From NCBI GenBank assembly GCA_022843905.1, contig JALHMT010000013.1:1-64000 (forward strand): a stretch of DNA of 64,000 nt. Direction: 5' to 3'. This DNA is from Rubrivivax sp. (GTDB lineage: Bacteria > Pseudomonadota > Gammaproteobacteria > Burkholderiales > Burkholderiaceae_C). The notes beneath the pieces were generated by a model that saw only the letters and a list, made by a program, of their open reading frames with translations, had not been told where the DNA came from and did no database searches. This document shows positions 53,141-61,888 of the stretch, one piece after another. The first letter of the stretch is position 1, and each line of letters opens with the position of its first letter. The position numbers and the translations under genes are program-made.

Positions 53141-53973
53141 TGGGCGCGGACCCCCTTCGGCTGAACCGCCGGCGAAGCCTGGCGCTGCTCGGTGCCGTGC
53201 CCGCCGCGGCGCTCGGCGCCGGCTTCGGCACGCCACGGGTCGATCCCGTCGGCGCCTTGCCGCCGCTGGATCTGTCGCGCTACGAACCCAGCTTCGTCGA
53301 GGACTTCGACGGCCCGCTCGACGTCACGGCCTGGGGCCCCTCGCGCTGGATCGCGCACACGCCGTGGAACGGCGACTTCGGCGCGGCGCGCTTCACCGAT
53401 CCGGGCCCGGGGCAGGCCTGGTCCCTCGAAGGCGGCGTGCTCTCCATCACCGCGCGGCAGAACGGTCCGCAAGGTGGCTGGACGAGCGCGCTGCTGTCCA
53501 GCAGCGACCGCGCCGGCCAGGGCTTCCGGCAGGCGCTGGGCTACTTCGAGGCCCGCATGCGCTTCCCGCTGGCGCGCGGCGTGTGGCCGGCCTTCTGGCT
53601 GATGGCCACGCATCCGAACGGCCCGCGCGTGGAGGTCGACGTGGTCGAGTTCTACGGCCGCAACACCGCCCAGTACCGCAGCGTGGTGCACCTGTGGCCC
53701 AACCACAGCGGCGTGGCCAAGCAGGGCGCCGGCCACGGCACGCCCTACGTGGCGCCGTACCGGCCCGACGACTTCAACCTCTACGGCGCCGAAGTCGGCG
53801 TCGACACCATCACGATGTACTTCAACCGACAGCCGGTGTGGCGCACGCCCGCACCCGTCGACATGCGCAGCCAGCCCCTCACCCTGCTGGTCAACCTGGC
53901 CATCGAGGCCGGCGCGGCGCCGGGCGAACACCGCCTCCACGTCGACCACGTGCGCGCCTGGGCCTTGCGATGA
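53137..53973 (+). CDS. Exported glycoside hydrolase family 16
   Basis: ATG 53137 overlaps the preceding stop and gives 278 residues. The N-terminus RLNRRRSLALLGAVPAAALGA looks like a Tat-type signal peptide. The GH16 jelly-roll has the catalytic signature VEVDVVEFYG (E-x-D-x-x-E) after GYFEARMRFPLARGVWPAFWLM. Family members cleave beta-1,3/1,4-glucans or galactans. Within this cluster it probably trims or releases the exopolysaccharide in the periplasm or outside. Confidence 0.88.
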   Translation: MMGADPLRLNRRRSLALLGAVPAAALGAGFGTPRVDPVGALPPLDLSRYEPSFVEDFDGPLDVTAWGPSRWIAHTPWNGDFGAARFTDPGPGQAWSLEGGVLSITARQNGPQGGWTSALLSSSDRAGQGFRQALGYFEARMRFPLARGVWPAFWLMATHPNGPRVEVDVVEFYGRNTAQYRSVVHLWPNHSGVAKQGAGHGTPYVAPYRPDDFNLYGAEVGVDTITMYFNRQPVWRTPAPVDMRSQPLTLLVNLAIEAGAAPGEHRLHVDHVRAWALR

Positions 53974-55064
53974 AGAGCCGCCCGACCGCTGCCGGTGCGC
54001 TGCTGCCGGCCCTGGACGCCCCGCGCATCTCGGTGCTGGTGTGCAACCACAACTACGCGCACTACATCGGCCAGACGCTGGACTCGGTGCTCGCGCAGAC
54101 CGTGCCCGCGTTCGAGATCGTGGTCGTCGACGACGGTTCCACCGACGACTCGGTGGCCGTGGTGCAGGCCTATGCCGAGCGCGGCGTGCGCCTGGTGACG
54201 CAGGCCAACGCCGGCCAGGCCGCGGCCTACAACACGGCGCTGCTGCAGACGCGCGGCGACGTGCTGCTGTTTGTCGACTCCGACGACCTGCTGCTGCCCG
54301 ACGCGCTGGCCGAGGTCGGCCGCCGCTTCACGGCAGGCGTGGCCAAGGTGCACTTCCGCCTGTCGCTGATCGGCCCCGACGGGGCGCTGCTCGGCGGCGC
54401 CATCCCGCACCAGCTGGCCGAAGGCGAGGTCGCCACCCGCCTGCTGCAGCACGGCGTGCCGCATTCGTCGCCGCCGGCCTCGGGCAACGCCTACCGGCGC
54501 AGCGTGCTGGCGCCGCTGTTCCCGCTGCCGCTGGACGCCAACGACCGCCACGGCGCCGACTTCTTCTGCATCTACGGCAGCGCGCTGTTCGGCAGCGTGG
54601 CGGCCTGTCCTCAGGTGCTCGGGCTGTACCGGCTGCACCGCATCGAGCCGCAGGCCGGGTCGCTGACCTTCGGCAACGCCGCCAAGGGGCAGAAGCTGGC
54701 CGAACGGTCGCAGGCCCGCATGGCGCGCTTCAGCGCCTGGATCACCGAGCGAAGTGCCGGCGAGGTGCGGCCGCCGCTGCGGCTGCTCGACTTCTCGGTC
54801 GAGAAGACGGCCTACGCCACCGCCGTGCTGTTCGGCCCCCCGCCGACCGGCCGACTGCGGCAGGGCAGAGCGCAGCTGCCGACGCTGCTGCGCGCCCTCT
54901 GGTGGCGGCAGGACGAGCCGGCCTGGAACAAGCTCGGCCTCGTGGTCTGGGCGCTGCTGGTGCTGGTGGCGCCGCGGCCGCTGGCGCTGCGCGCGGCGCG
55001 CTTCGTCTGTGACCCCGCGAGCCGGTCCGCGGCACGCGCCGACATCGTGAGGCCGGCCGCATGA
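53970..55064 (+). CDS. Glycosyltransferase family 2
   Basis: The 364-residue protein opens with the classical GT2 signature ISVLVCNHNYAHYIGQTLDSVLAQTVPAFEIVVVDDGSTDDS. It has the metal-binding DSDD in VLLFVDSDDLLLPDAL. The C-terminal part has one hydrophobic segment (LGLVVWALLVLVAPRPLAL), so it may associate with the membrane. Overlaps both neighbours by four bases. Confidence 0.88.
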   Translation: MKSRPTAAGALLPALDAPRISVLVCNHNYAHYIGQTLDSVLAQTVPAFEIVVVDDGSTDDSVAVVQAYAERGVRLVTQANAGQAAAYNTALLQTRGDVLLFVDSDDLLLPDALAEVGRRFTAGVAKVHFRLSLIGPDGALLGGAIPHQLAEGEVATRLLQHGVPHSSPPASGNAYRRSVLAPLFPLPLDANDRHGADFFCIYGSALFGSVAACPQVLGLYRLHRIEPQAGSLTFGNAAKGQKLAERSQARMARFSAWITERSAGEVRPPLRLLDFSVEKTAYATAVLFGPPPTGRLRQGRAQLPTLLRALWWRQDEPAWNKLGLVVWALLVLVAPRPLALRAARFVCDPASRSAARADIVRPAA

Positions 55065-56122
55065 AGACCGCCTACGTCTCGCCCTTCACCAACAGCACCA
55101 ACCGCTACATCGAGCTGCACAAGCAACTGCTGGCCGACAGCGGCTACGTGGTCAAGCCGCTGAACCTGCGCACGCTGTTCAGCGCCGACGCCTGGGGCCT
55201 GCTGCGCGCCGGGAACCTGGTCACCGTGCACTGGCTGGAGACACGCGCCTTCCGGCACCGCGGTGCGCTGCAGCGGCTGTGGCTGCGCGGCGTGCTCGAG
55301 TTCGCGCTGCTTGCCGCCGTGCTGGCCGCGTCGCGCGCCCGCGTGCTGTACTTCGTGCACGACCATGCCGTGCACGACACCGTCGGCTGGCAGCGCAGCG
55401 TCTCCACGCGACTGGTGCGCCTGCTTTGCCGGCTGGCCGACCAGCGCGTGGTGCACGACCCCGACAGCGCGCGGCGCTATGACGCGCTGTACCTGCCGCA
55501 CCCGTTGTACTGGGACGCACCCGGCGGTGTCACGGCCGGGGCTGCGGCCGCCGCCAAGCCTGCCGCCGCCGCCGCCGCGCCGGCGTCGCGCCGCTTCGGC
55601 CTGCTCGGCGCCGTGCGGCCCTACAAGCGCATCGACAGCCTGCTGCGCCTGTGGCCGGCCGGCGTGCCGCTGCTCATCCGTGGCCGCTCCGACGCGGCCT
55701 ATGCGACCCAGCTGCAGGCCTTGATCGATGAACGCCGGCTCGCCCCCGCCGTCAGCTTCGAGCCCGGCCAGCTCAGCGACGCGGACTTCGACGCCGCCAT
55801 GGCCTCGCTGGACGTGCTGATCCTGCCGCACGCCGACCAGTCGATGCTGGTCAGCGGCGCCTTCTTCGAAGCTGCCGGGCGTGTGCCGACCATCCTGGCG
55901 CGTGACAGCAGCTTCGTGCGCTGGGCCGCCGCCCGGCTGCCCGACGTGGTCGCCTTCGACAGCGACGCCACGCTGGCCGACACCGTGCGAGCCCTGGCCG
56001 TCGCGCCGGTGGCCGAGGCCGCGTCGCCCGCTGCCAGCCGCCAGGCCGCGCTGGCCTTGTTCGGCTGGGCCGAATGCCAGCGTTGCTACCGGCACGCCAC
56101 CGCGCCGGCCGCCGCGGCCTGA
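55061..56122 (+). CDS. Glycosyltransferase, GT-B type
   Basis: The 353-residue protein has an N-terminal acceptor domain (SPFTNSTNRYIELHKQLLADSGY, VTVHWLETRAF) and an Ala-rich linker. Its donor domain reads RRFGLLGAVRPYKRIDSLLRLWPAGVPLLIRGRS and DVLILPHADQSMLVSGAFFEAAGRVPTILARDSSF. The E(x7)E motif is only partly kept. It resembles glucuronosyl/mannosyl transferases of xanthan-like systems but is not assignable. Coupled to the upstream GT2 gene by ATGA. Confidence 0.72.
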   Translation: MKTAYVSPFTNSTNRYIELHKQLLADSGYVVKPLNLRTLFSADAWGLLRAGNLVTVHWLETRAFRHRGALQRLWLRGVLEFALLAAVLAASRARVLYFVHDHAVHDTVGWQRSVSTRLVRLLCRLADQRVVHDPDSARRYDALYLPHPLYWDAPGGVTAGAAAAAKPAAAAAAPASRRFGLLGAVRPYKRIDSLLRLWPAGVPLLIRGRSDAAYATQLQALIDERRLAPAVSFEPGQLSDADFDAAMASLDVLILPHADQSMLVSGAFFEAAGRVPTILARDSSFVRWAAARLPDVVAFDSDATLADTVRALAVAPVAEAASPAASRQAALALFGWAECQRCYRHATAPAAAA

Positions 56123-56141
56123 GTCCTTCAGAGGAGATCCC

Positions 56142-57398
56142 TTGCGCGTCCTGAGAAACAGCCTGCTGTCCGCCTACGGGGGATACGCCTTCCGCACGCT
56201 GTACCTGCTGCTGCTCATTCCCCTGTACGCGCGCACGCTGGGTCCGCAGGCCTATGGCCTGGTGCTGGCCGCGATGGCGGTGCAGAACATCGTCTGGGTG
56301 GTGCAGAACTGGGGCTTCTCCTTCACCGGTGCGCGCAACATCGCCCGCAACCCGGACCTGGCCTCGCGCCAGCGCGAGTTCACCGGCCAGATCACGGGGC
56401 GCCTGATGCTGGCCCCGCTGGCGCTGGCGGTGGGCGCTGCGGCGGTGCTGCTGTCGCCGTTGCTGCAGGCTCACCCGCTGGTGGCCGGCCTGGCGGTGCT
56501 GTGCGGCGTGCTCAGTGGCTTCAACCTGGGCTGGTACTTCCAGGGCCGGCTCGACTTCGCCACGCCGGTGCTCATCGAAGGGGCCGGCTGCCTGCTCACG
56601 CTGGGCCTGGTGCTGTGGGGCGTGCGCGGGCCGGACGACGTGGCCTGGGTGCTGGTCTCGCTGCTGGTGGCCGGCGTGATGACGCAAGGGGTGTCCTTCG
56701 GCATCGTGCTGCGTGAACTGAAGCTGCGCCTGGCCACGCTGGGCGAGGGCCTGGCGATGATCCGGCACGCCGCGCCGCTGTTCATCACCGGTGGTGCGGC
56801 GACGCTGGTCACCGTCATGGGCACCTATGCGCTGTCGGCGCTGGGCACGCCGCAGGACGTGGCGCACTACGGCACGGCAGAGAAGGTCATCGTCAGCCTG
56901 CTGGGCCTGCTGAACCCGGTGGGGCAGGTGCTGCTGTCGTGGTTCTCGCACCAGATCAGCATCGCTTCGGGGCCCGATGCCGCGAACGTGGCGCGCCGGC
57001 AGTTCAAGGCCGTGGCCATCGTCAGTGCCGCCGGCGGCGTGGCCATGCTGCTGGCGCTGACCGTGATGCCGCCGCTGCTGGGTCTGTGGCTGGGGCCACG
57101 CTACGACGCCGTGGGCGACACGCTGCGCCTGCTGAGTCCGTTGCTGCTGATCGGTGCCTTCAACAACGCCATCGCGCTGTACGTCTTGGTGCCGCGCGGG
57201 CAGGAGAAGGTGCTGTCGCAGATCAGCGTTGCGATGGCCATCGTCGGCCTGCTGGCCATCGTCGGCGGCGCCTGGGTCGACGGCGCGCGGGGCGTGGTCA
57301 TCGCCCGCGTGGCCACCGAGATCGCCGTCGCCATCGCCTACGTGGTGTTCCTGCGGCAGAGCCGGGGCGGTTTGCTGCCGCGCGCGGCCCGGGCATGA
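56142..57398 (+). CDS. Polysaccharide flippase (Wzx/RfbX family)
   Basis: The TTG at 56142, six bases after AGAGGAG, gives 418 residues and starts LRVLRNSLLSAYGGYAFRTLYLLLLIPLYARTLGPQAYGL, the normal opening of Wzx-type MOP exporters. About 12 membrane helices follow, with GWYFQGRLDFATP, NPVGQVLLSWFSHQ and LLLIGAFNNAIALYVLVPRGQEK typical of the family. It turns lipid-linked repeats to the periplasmic face for the polymerase. Last gene of the coupled run. Confidence 0.88.
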   Translation: MRVLRNSLLSAYGGYAFRTLYLLLLIPLYARTLGPQAYGLVLAAMAVQNIVWVVQNWGFSFTGARNIARNPDLASRQREFTGQITGRLMLAPLALAVGAAAVLLSPLLQAHPLVAGLAVLCGVLSGFNLGWYFQGRLDFATPVLIEGAGCLLTLGLVLWGVRGPDDVAWVLVSLLVAGVMTQGVSFGIVLRELKLRLATLGEGLAMIRHAAPLFITGGAATLVTVMGTYALSALGTPQDVAHYGTAEKVIVSLLGLLNPVGQVLLSWFSHQISIASGPDAANVARRQFKAVAIVSAAGGVAMLLALTVMPPLLGLWLGPRYDAVGDTLRLLSPLLLIGAFNNAIALYVLVPRGQEKVLSQISVAMAIVGLLAIVGGAWVDGARGVVIARVATEIAVAIAYVVFLRQSRGGLLPRAARA

Positions 57399-57401
57399 CA
57401 T

Positions 57402-57480
57402 GACCCCCCCGCGCAGCGGCTTCGCCGCACCCCCTCAGGGAGGCGACCCCGGCGGTCGGGCCAAGCCCGTCCGCGGCGAC
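57402..57480. repeat. Dispersed GC-rich intergenic repeat, copy B
   Basis: CCCCCCGCGCAGCGGCTTCGCCGC, CCCCTCAGGGAGGCGACCCC and GCCCGTCCGCGGCGAC follow the block order of copy A with more divergence. It lies right after the flippase gene. Confidence 0.5.
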
Positions 57481-57494
57481 TGCTTGATGGTCCG

Positions 57495-57522
57495 CCGACG
57501 CGCGCTGCGGCGCGCGCGTCGG
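57495..57522. terminator. Strong GC hairpin between flippase and next transferase gene
   Basis: CCGACGCGCGC and GCGCGCGTCGG form a perfect 11-bp stem with a 6-base loop, 27 bp before the next gene start. No T-run follows. Either a terminator of the upstream run or an mRNA structure acting on the downstream start. Confidence 0.4.
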
Positions 57523-57548
57523 GCCGCGCGGCCTTTCGGATCGGTGGT

Positions 57549-58604
57549 GTGTGTATGCCTCTGACCAAATGGCTGGCCGATGCGGCGCGAGCGCTGCTCA
57601 AGCAGCGGCGCTTCGACCGCATGCTGGAGCGCACCGTCGGTCGCGCGTCGACCTGGGTGTCCGAAGAAGCAGTGCTGGCCGAGGCGCATCGCGGCCTGCG
57701 CGCCGTGATCGACGCGCCGCCGCTGCCCTTGCGCAAGGGTGCGCCCGACCTGGTGTCCATCAAGGCCGCGGAAGCGCGGCGCCTGGCCTTGCTGCTGCCT
57801 GCGCTGCACGAGGACGCCAGCCTGGCGATGTACCTGGCCGAGACCATCGCGGCCGTCGACCCGCGCGACGAAGCGGCCTTCGAGCTGTACCTGGCCGTGT
57901 TCTGGCTGGCACACCAGCCCACCATCCTCGCGCTGAAGGCCTTGCGAGCCACCAACATCGCGCTGCACATGAGCTGCCGACCTCGACTGGCGCGTGCGCA
58001 GGAAAGCGTGTCGAGCTTCGATGCCATTCCCGAGGCCTCGCTGCTGCACATCAGGCTCGTGGGCAATGGCCAGGACTGCGCCTACCGTTTTGCCGAAGGC
58101 GTGCTGGAGGTGCCGGCCGGCGACAGCTACGACCAGCTGCCCATGAAGATGGTGCGTGCCTTCGCCATGCTGGCCATCGCCTGCGACCCGCGTTGCGTGG
58201 TCAAGCTCGACGACGACCACCGCATCGGCGACGCCGCCGCTCTGATGCGCCTGATCGAACGCAGCGGCCGTTCGCGCCGGGCCTTGCAGACGGGGCACCT
58301 GTACTTCACGCCGCACCCGTCGGGCCACAACCGGGGCTGGCATTACGGCAAGTGCCCCGACCATGCCGGCAATCACCGACCCTTGACCTATCCGACGCCC
58401 ATGTCCTGGGCCTCGGGCGAATACGGTTACCTGCTCAACGCCGCCGCGCTGCGGCGCTTTCCCTGGGCCGCGCTCTACTACCGCGACTGGCTGGGCGACA
58501 TCCTGTACGAGGACATCGCCGTCGGCGAGATCGGTGCCCGCCTGGGCATCCAGATGCAGCACGCGCCGCTGGAACGCGCGGTCTCTGCGCTGCAGGCCTA
58601 TTGA
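57549..58604 (+). CDS. Glycosyltransferase resembling the GT31 galactosyltransferase fold
   Basis: The 351-residue protein (an ATG two codons later is an alternative start) shows the three landmarks of the beta-1,3-galactosyltransferase family in order. These are VVKLDDDHRIGD (DxD metal site), YPTPMSWASGEYGYLLNAAAL and ILYEDIAVGEIGARLG. No signal or membrane helix is visible, so it would act in the cytoplasm. GT31-type enzymes are mainly eukaryotic but occur in bacterial polysaccharide clusters. It stands between two intergenic gaps rather than overlapping its neighbours. Confidence 0.7.
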   Translation: MCMPLTKWLADAARALLKQRRFDRMLERTVGRASTWVSEEAVLAEAHRGLRAVIDAPPLPLRKGAPDLVSIKAAEARRLALLLPALHEDASLAMYLAETIAAVDPRDEAAFELYLAVFWLAHQPTILALKALRATNIALHMSCRPRLARAQESVSSFDAIPEASLLHIRLVGNGQDCAYRFAEGVLEVPAGDSYDQLPMKMVRAFAMLAIACDPRCVVKLDDDHRIGDAAALMRLIERSGRSRRALQTGHLYFTPHPSGHNRGWHYGKCPDHAGNHRPLTYPTPMSWASGEYGYLLNAAALRRFPWAALYYRDWLGDILYEDIAVGEIGARLGIQMQHAPLERAVSALQAY

Positions 58605-58663
58605 CCCTCCCCTTGCAGGCGCCTGCCGGGCGCCCCGCTTCTCTCAACCGACCCGGAGACCCC

Positions 58664-59440
58664 ATGAGCGCTCAAGTCACACCCCCCGCGAAGCCCACCG
58701 CCAGCCCCACGCCCTACGGCGACGAGTTCTACGCCGAGCAGATGGCGGGCTCGTACCGGAGCGCCAGGATCTACGTGCAGCACCTGTCGCAGTACTTCCG
58801 GCCCCGGTCGGTGGCCGACGTGGGCTGCGGCCGCGGCACCTGGCTCAAGGCCTGGCTGGAAGCGGGGGCGGCCGCGGCCGTGGGTCTGGACGGTCACTGG
58901 AACCGCGCCGAGAGCATGATCGACCCGCGCATCGCCTTCCGGCCCTGCGATCTCGACCGCCCCTTCGGCATCGACGACGCCGGCCCCTTCGACCTGGCGA
59001 TGTCGCTGGAGGTGGCCGAGCACCTGGAGCCGTCGTCGGCCAAGGACTTCGTCGCATCGCTCACGAAGCTGTCCAACGTCGTGCTGTTCGGTGCGGCCTT
59101 CACCAACCAGGGCGGCACCCAGCACCTGAACGAACAGCACCCGTCCTACTGGGCGCGCCTGTTCCAGGACGCCGGCCATGTGCCCTTCGACGCCTTCAGG
59201 CCCTTCCTGTGGGGCAACCGCGACGTCGAGGTCTGGTACCGCCAGAACACCTTCCTGTACGTGCGCGCGGACTCGCAGCGCTTTCGTGAACTGACGGCTG
59301 CGGGCCTGCAGCCCGTGCATCACGTCGAGTTCCTCGACTGCATGCACCCCGAGCTGTTTCAGGACAAGCTCAAGCCCACCATCCGGCGCGGCCTGCGCAT
59401 GGTCTACCAGTCGGGCATGACAAGGCTGACGGCGCGGTAG
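58664..59440 (+). CDS. SAM-dependent methyltransferase
   Basis: ATG 58664 follows CCCGGAG and gives 258 residues. The class I methyltransferase core has motif I SVADVGCGRGTWLKAWLEAG, the acidic strand-2 end VGLDGHW and the later FDLAMSLEVAEHLEP. The C-terminal part is not diagnostic. In this position it may O-methylate a sugar of the polysaccharide, or act on a precursor. It converges on the rhamnose operon with a 42-bp gap. Confidence 0.82.
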   Translation: MSAQVTPPAKPTASPTPYGDEFYAEQMAGSYRSARIYVQHLSQYFRPRSVADVGCGRGTWLKAWLEAGAAAAVGLDGHWNRAESMIDPRIAFRPCDLDRPFGIDDAGPFDLAMSLEVAEHLEPSSAKDFVASLTKLSNVVLFGAAFTNQGGTQHLNEQHPSYWARLFQDAGHVPFDAFRPFLWGNRDVEVWYRQNTFLYVRADSQRFRELTAAGLQPVHHVEFLDCMHPELFQDKLKPTIRRGLRMVYQSGMTRLTAR

Positions 59441-59482
59441 CCGGCAGGCACGGGTTCCGAGCCCGGCGGCCTGGGCGCGGCT

Positions 59483-60058
59483 TCAGAGTGGCGGCAGGTC
59501 AGCGGCTGCCAGCAGCGGCGCCGCGGCGTCCTTGGGCGCCACCAGCGGTGCCGCCAGGCCCGCGGGCATGGGCCAGCGGATGCCGATGGCGGCATCGTCG
59601 AAGCGGATGGTGCGCTCGCAGTCCTTGGCGTAGGTGTCGGTGGTCTTGTAGAGGAAGTGGGTGTCGTCTTCCAGGGCCAGGAAGCCGTGCGCGAAGCCTT
59701 CGGGGATCCACAGCTGGCGCCGGTTGGCGCCGGTCAGCAGGGCGCCGGCCCAGCGGCCGAAGGTGGGCGAGCCTTCGCGGATGTCCACCGCCACGTCGAA
59801 GGCCGCACCGTGCGTCACGCGCACCAGCTTGCCCTGGGCGTGCGGCGGCAGCTGGTAGTGCAGGCCGCGCAGCACGCCGGCCTTGCTGCAGGAATGGTTG
59901 TCCTGCACGAAGGGCCGCGGCACGGGCAGGCCCAGCGCGCGCAGGCCGGCTTCGAAGCGCGGGCCGTTGAAGGTTTCCATGAACCAGCCGCGGTCGTCGC
60001 CGAAGGCCGGCGGCTCGATGATCACGACGTCGGGCAGGGCGGTCTGGACGAAGCGCAT
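59483..60058 (-). CDS. rfbC: dTDP-4-dehydrorhamnose 3,5-epimerase
   Basis: The 191-residue cupin enzyme epimerises dTDP-4-keto-6-deoxyglucose at C3 and C5, step three of dTDP-L-rhamnose synthesis. The signature DNHSCSKAGVLRGLHYQ contains the catalytic His, and WIPEGFAHGFLALEDDTHFLYKTTDTYAKDCER is the conserved second half. Its ATG shares one base with the rfbA stop. The last ~20 residues are an Ala/Pro-rich extension. Confidence 0.95.
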   Translation of the reverse strand: MRFVQTALPDVVIIEPPAFGDDRGWFMETFNGPRFEAGLRALGLPVPRPFVQDNHSCSKAGVLRGLHYQLPPHAQGKLVRVTHGAAFDVAVDIREGSPTFGRWAGALLTGANRRQLWIPEGFAHGFLALEDDTHFLYKTTDTYAKDCERTIRFDDAAIGIRWPMPAGLAAPLVAPKDAAAPLLAAADLPPL

Positions 60059-60939
60059 CAGAACACCTGTTCCCGCAGGATCTGCATGAGGTACTGCCCG
60101 TAGCCGTTCTTCAGCATCGGGGCGGCCAGGGCTTCGAGGTCGGCGGCGCTGATCCAGCCCGCGCGGTAGGCGATCTCTTCAGGGCAGGCGATCTTCAGGC
60201 CCTGGCGCTTCTCCATCGTGGCGATGAACTGGCCGGCTTCGAGCAGGCTGTCGTGCGTGCCGGTGTCCAGCCAGGCGTAGCCGCGGCCCATGATCTCGAC
60301 GTTGAGCTGCGCCATCGCCAGGTAGCGCGCGTTGACTTCGGTGATCTCGAGCTCGCCACGCGCCGAAGGCTTGATGCTGGCGGCGATGTCGCACACCTGC
60401 TCGTCGTAGAAGTACAGGCCCGTGACGGCGTAGTTGCTCTTCGGCACCTTGGGCTTTTCTTCGATGCTCAGCGCACGCTTGGCGCTGTCGAACTCGACCA
60501 CGCCATAGCGTTCGGGGTCGTGCACGTGGTAGGCGAAGACGGTGGCCCCGGCGTCGCGGCCGTGGGCGCGGGCCAGCAGCGGGTGGAAGTCGTGGCCGTA
60601 GAAGATGTTGTCGCCCAGCACCAGCGCGCTCGGCTTGCCGCCGACGAAGTCCTTGCCGAGGATGAAGGCCTGCGCCAGGCCGTCGGGGCTGGGCTGCACG
60701 CAGTAGCTGAGGTTCATGCCCCAGCGACTGCCGTCGCCCAGCAGCGCCTGGAAGCGCGGCGTGTCCTGCGGCGTGCTGATGAGCAGCACGTCGCGCATGC
60801 CGGACAGCATCAGCGTGCTGAGCGGGTAGTAGACCATGGGCTTGTCGTACACCGGCAGCAACTGCTTGCTGACCGCCAGCGTGGCCGGGTGCAGGCGGCT
60901 GCCGGAACCGCCGGCCAGGATGATGCCTTTGCGTTGCAT
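60058..60939 (-). CDS. rfbA: Glucose-1-phosphate thymidylyltransferase
   Basis: From ATG 60939 the protein has 293 residues, exactly the usual size. The nucleotide-binding loop [47 protein letters not shown] with the metal Asp and the sugar site [20 protein letters not shown] are all present. It makes dTDP-glucose from dTTP and Glc-1-P, the first and usually feedback-controlled step. It follows rfbD after 49 bp. Confidence 0.96.
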   Translation of the reverse strand: MQRKGIILAGGSGSRLHPATLAVSKQLLPVYDKPMVYYPLSTLMLSGMRDVLLISTPQDTPRFQALLGDGSRWGMNLSYCVQPSPDGLAQAFILGKDFVGGKPSALVLGDNIFYGHDFHPLLARAHGRDAGATVFAYHVHDPERYGVVEFDSAKRALSIEEKPKVPKSNYAVTGLYFYDEQVCDIAASIKPSARGELEITEVNARYLAMAQLNVEIMGRGYAWLDTGTHDSLLEAGQFIATMEKRQGLKIACPEEIAYRAGWISAADLEALAAPMLKNGYGQYLMQILREQVF

Positions 60940-60988
60940 GTGGTCTTGTCTCCTTCTTCTGGGTAGCGGGGCGGCCCGTGTCGACGCT

Positions 60989-61888
60989 TCAGCGCGCCAG
61001 CACTTCTTCGAGCATGCGCTCCACGCCCTGCTGCCAGGGCGGCGGCACCAGGCCGAAGGCCTGCTGCAGCTTGCGCGTGTCCAGCCGCGAATTGAGCGGG
61101 CGCGTGGCCGGCGTGGGATAGCCGGAGGTCGGTATGGGCGCGATGGCCTCGGGCGCCACCTGGATGGCGTGGCCCCGGGTGCGTGCCCATTCGATGACGT
61201 GCTTCGCGTAGCCGTGCCAGCTGGTCTCGCCCGCGGCGGCCAGGTGGTAGGTGCCGGCCAGCGCGGGCGTGGCCGCCGCCCGGCGCAGCGCATGCACGGT
61301 GACGTCGGCCAGCAGTTCGGCACCGGTGGGCGCGCCGATCTGGTCGTCGATGACCGAGAGCTTGTCGCGCTCGGCGGCCAGACGCAGCATGGTGCGCGCG
61401 AAGTTGCCGCCGCGCGCCGCGTAGACCCAGCTGGTGCGGAAGATCAGGTGCTTGCAGCCGCTGGCGCGGATGAGCTCCTCGCCTTCCAGCTTGGTGCGGC
61501 CGTACACCGACAGCGGCCCGGTGGGTGCGTCTTCGCTGCGCGGCGTGCTGCCGCTGCCGTCGAAGACGTAGTCGGTGCTGTAGTGGGCCAGCCAGGCGCC
61601 CAGCGCGGCGGCCTCGCGGGCGATGACGCCGGGCGCCGTGGCGTTGATGGCACGCGCCAGCTCGGGCTCGCTCTCGGCCTTGTCGACGGCGGTGTGCGCG
61701 GCCGAATTGACGATGAGGTCGGGCGCGATGGCGCGGATCATCGGCGCCAGCGCTTCGGGCTGCGAGAAGTCGGCCTTCCAGGGGCCGGTGCTGTCGAAGT
61801 CCAGCGCGATCAGTTCGCCCAGCGGGGCCAGTGCACGCTGCAGTTCCCAGCCGACCTGGCCGTTCTTGCCCAGCAGAAGAACTTTCAT
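60989..61888 (-). CDS. rfbD: dTDP-4-dehydrorhamnose reductase
   Basis: The 299-residue short-chain dehydrogenase has the cofactor loop [17 protein letters not shown], the catalytic YSTDYVFDG and [11 protein letters not shown] (Tyr-x3-Lys). It carries out the final NAD(P)H-dependent reduction to dTDP-L-rhamnose. Its ATG overlaps the rfbB stop. A normal full-length gene. Confidence 0.95.
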   Translation of the reverse strand: MKVLLLGKNGQVGWELQRALAPLGELIALDFDSTGPWKADFSQPEALAPMIRAIAPDLIVNSAAHTAVDKAESEPELARAINATAPGVIAREAAALGAWLAHYSTDYVFDGSGSTPRSEDAPTGPLSVYGRTKLEGEELIRASGCKHLIFRTSWVYAARGGNFARTMLRLAAERDKLSVIDDQIGAPTGAELLADVTVHALRRAAATPALAGTYHLAAAGETSWHGYAKHVIEWARTRGHAIQVAPEAIAPIPTSGYPTPATRPLNSRLDTRKLQQAFGLVPPPWQQGVERMLEEVLAR

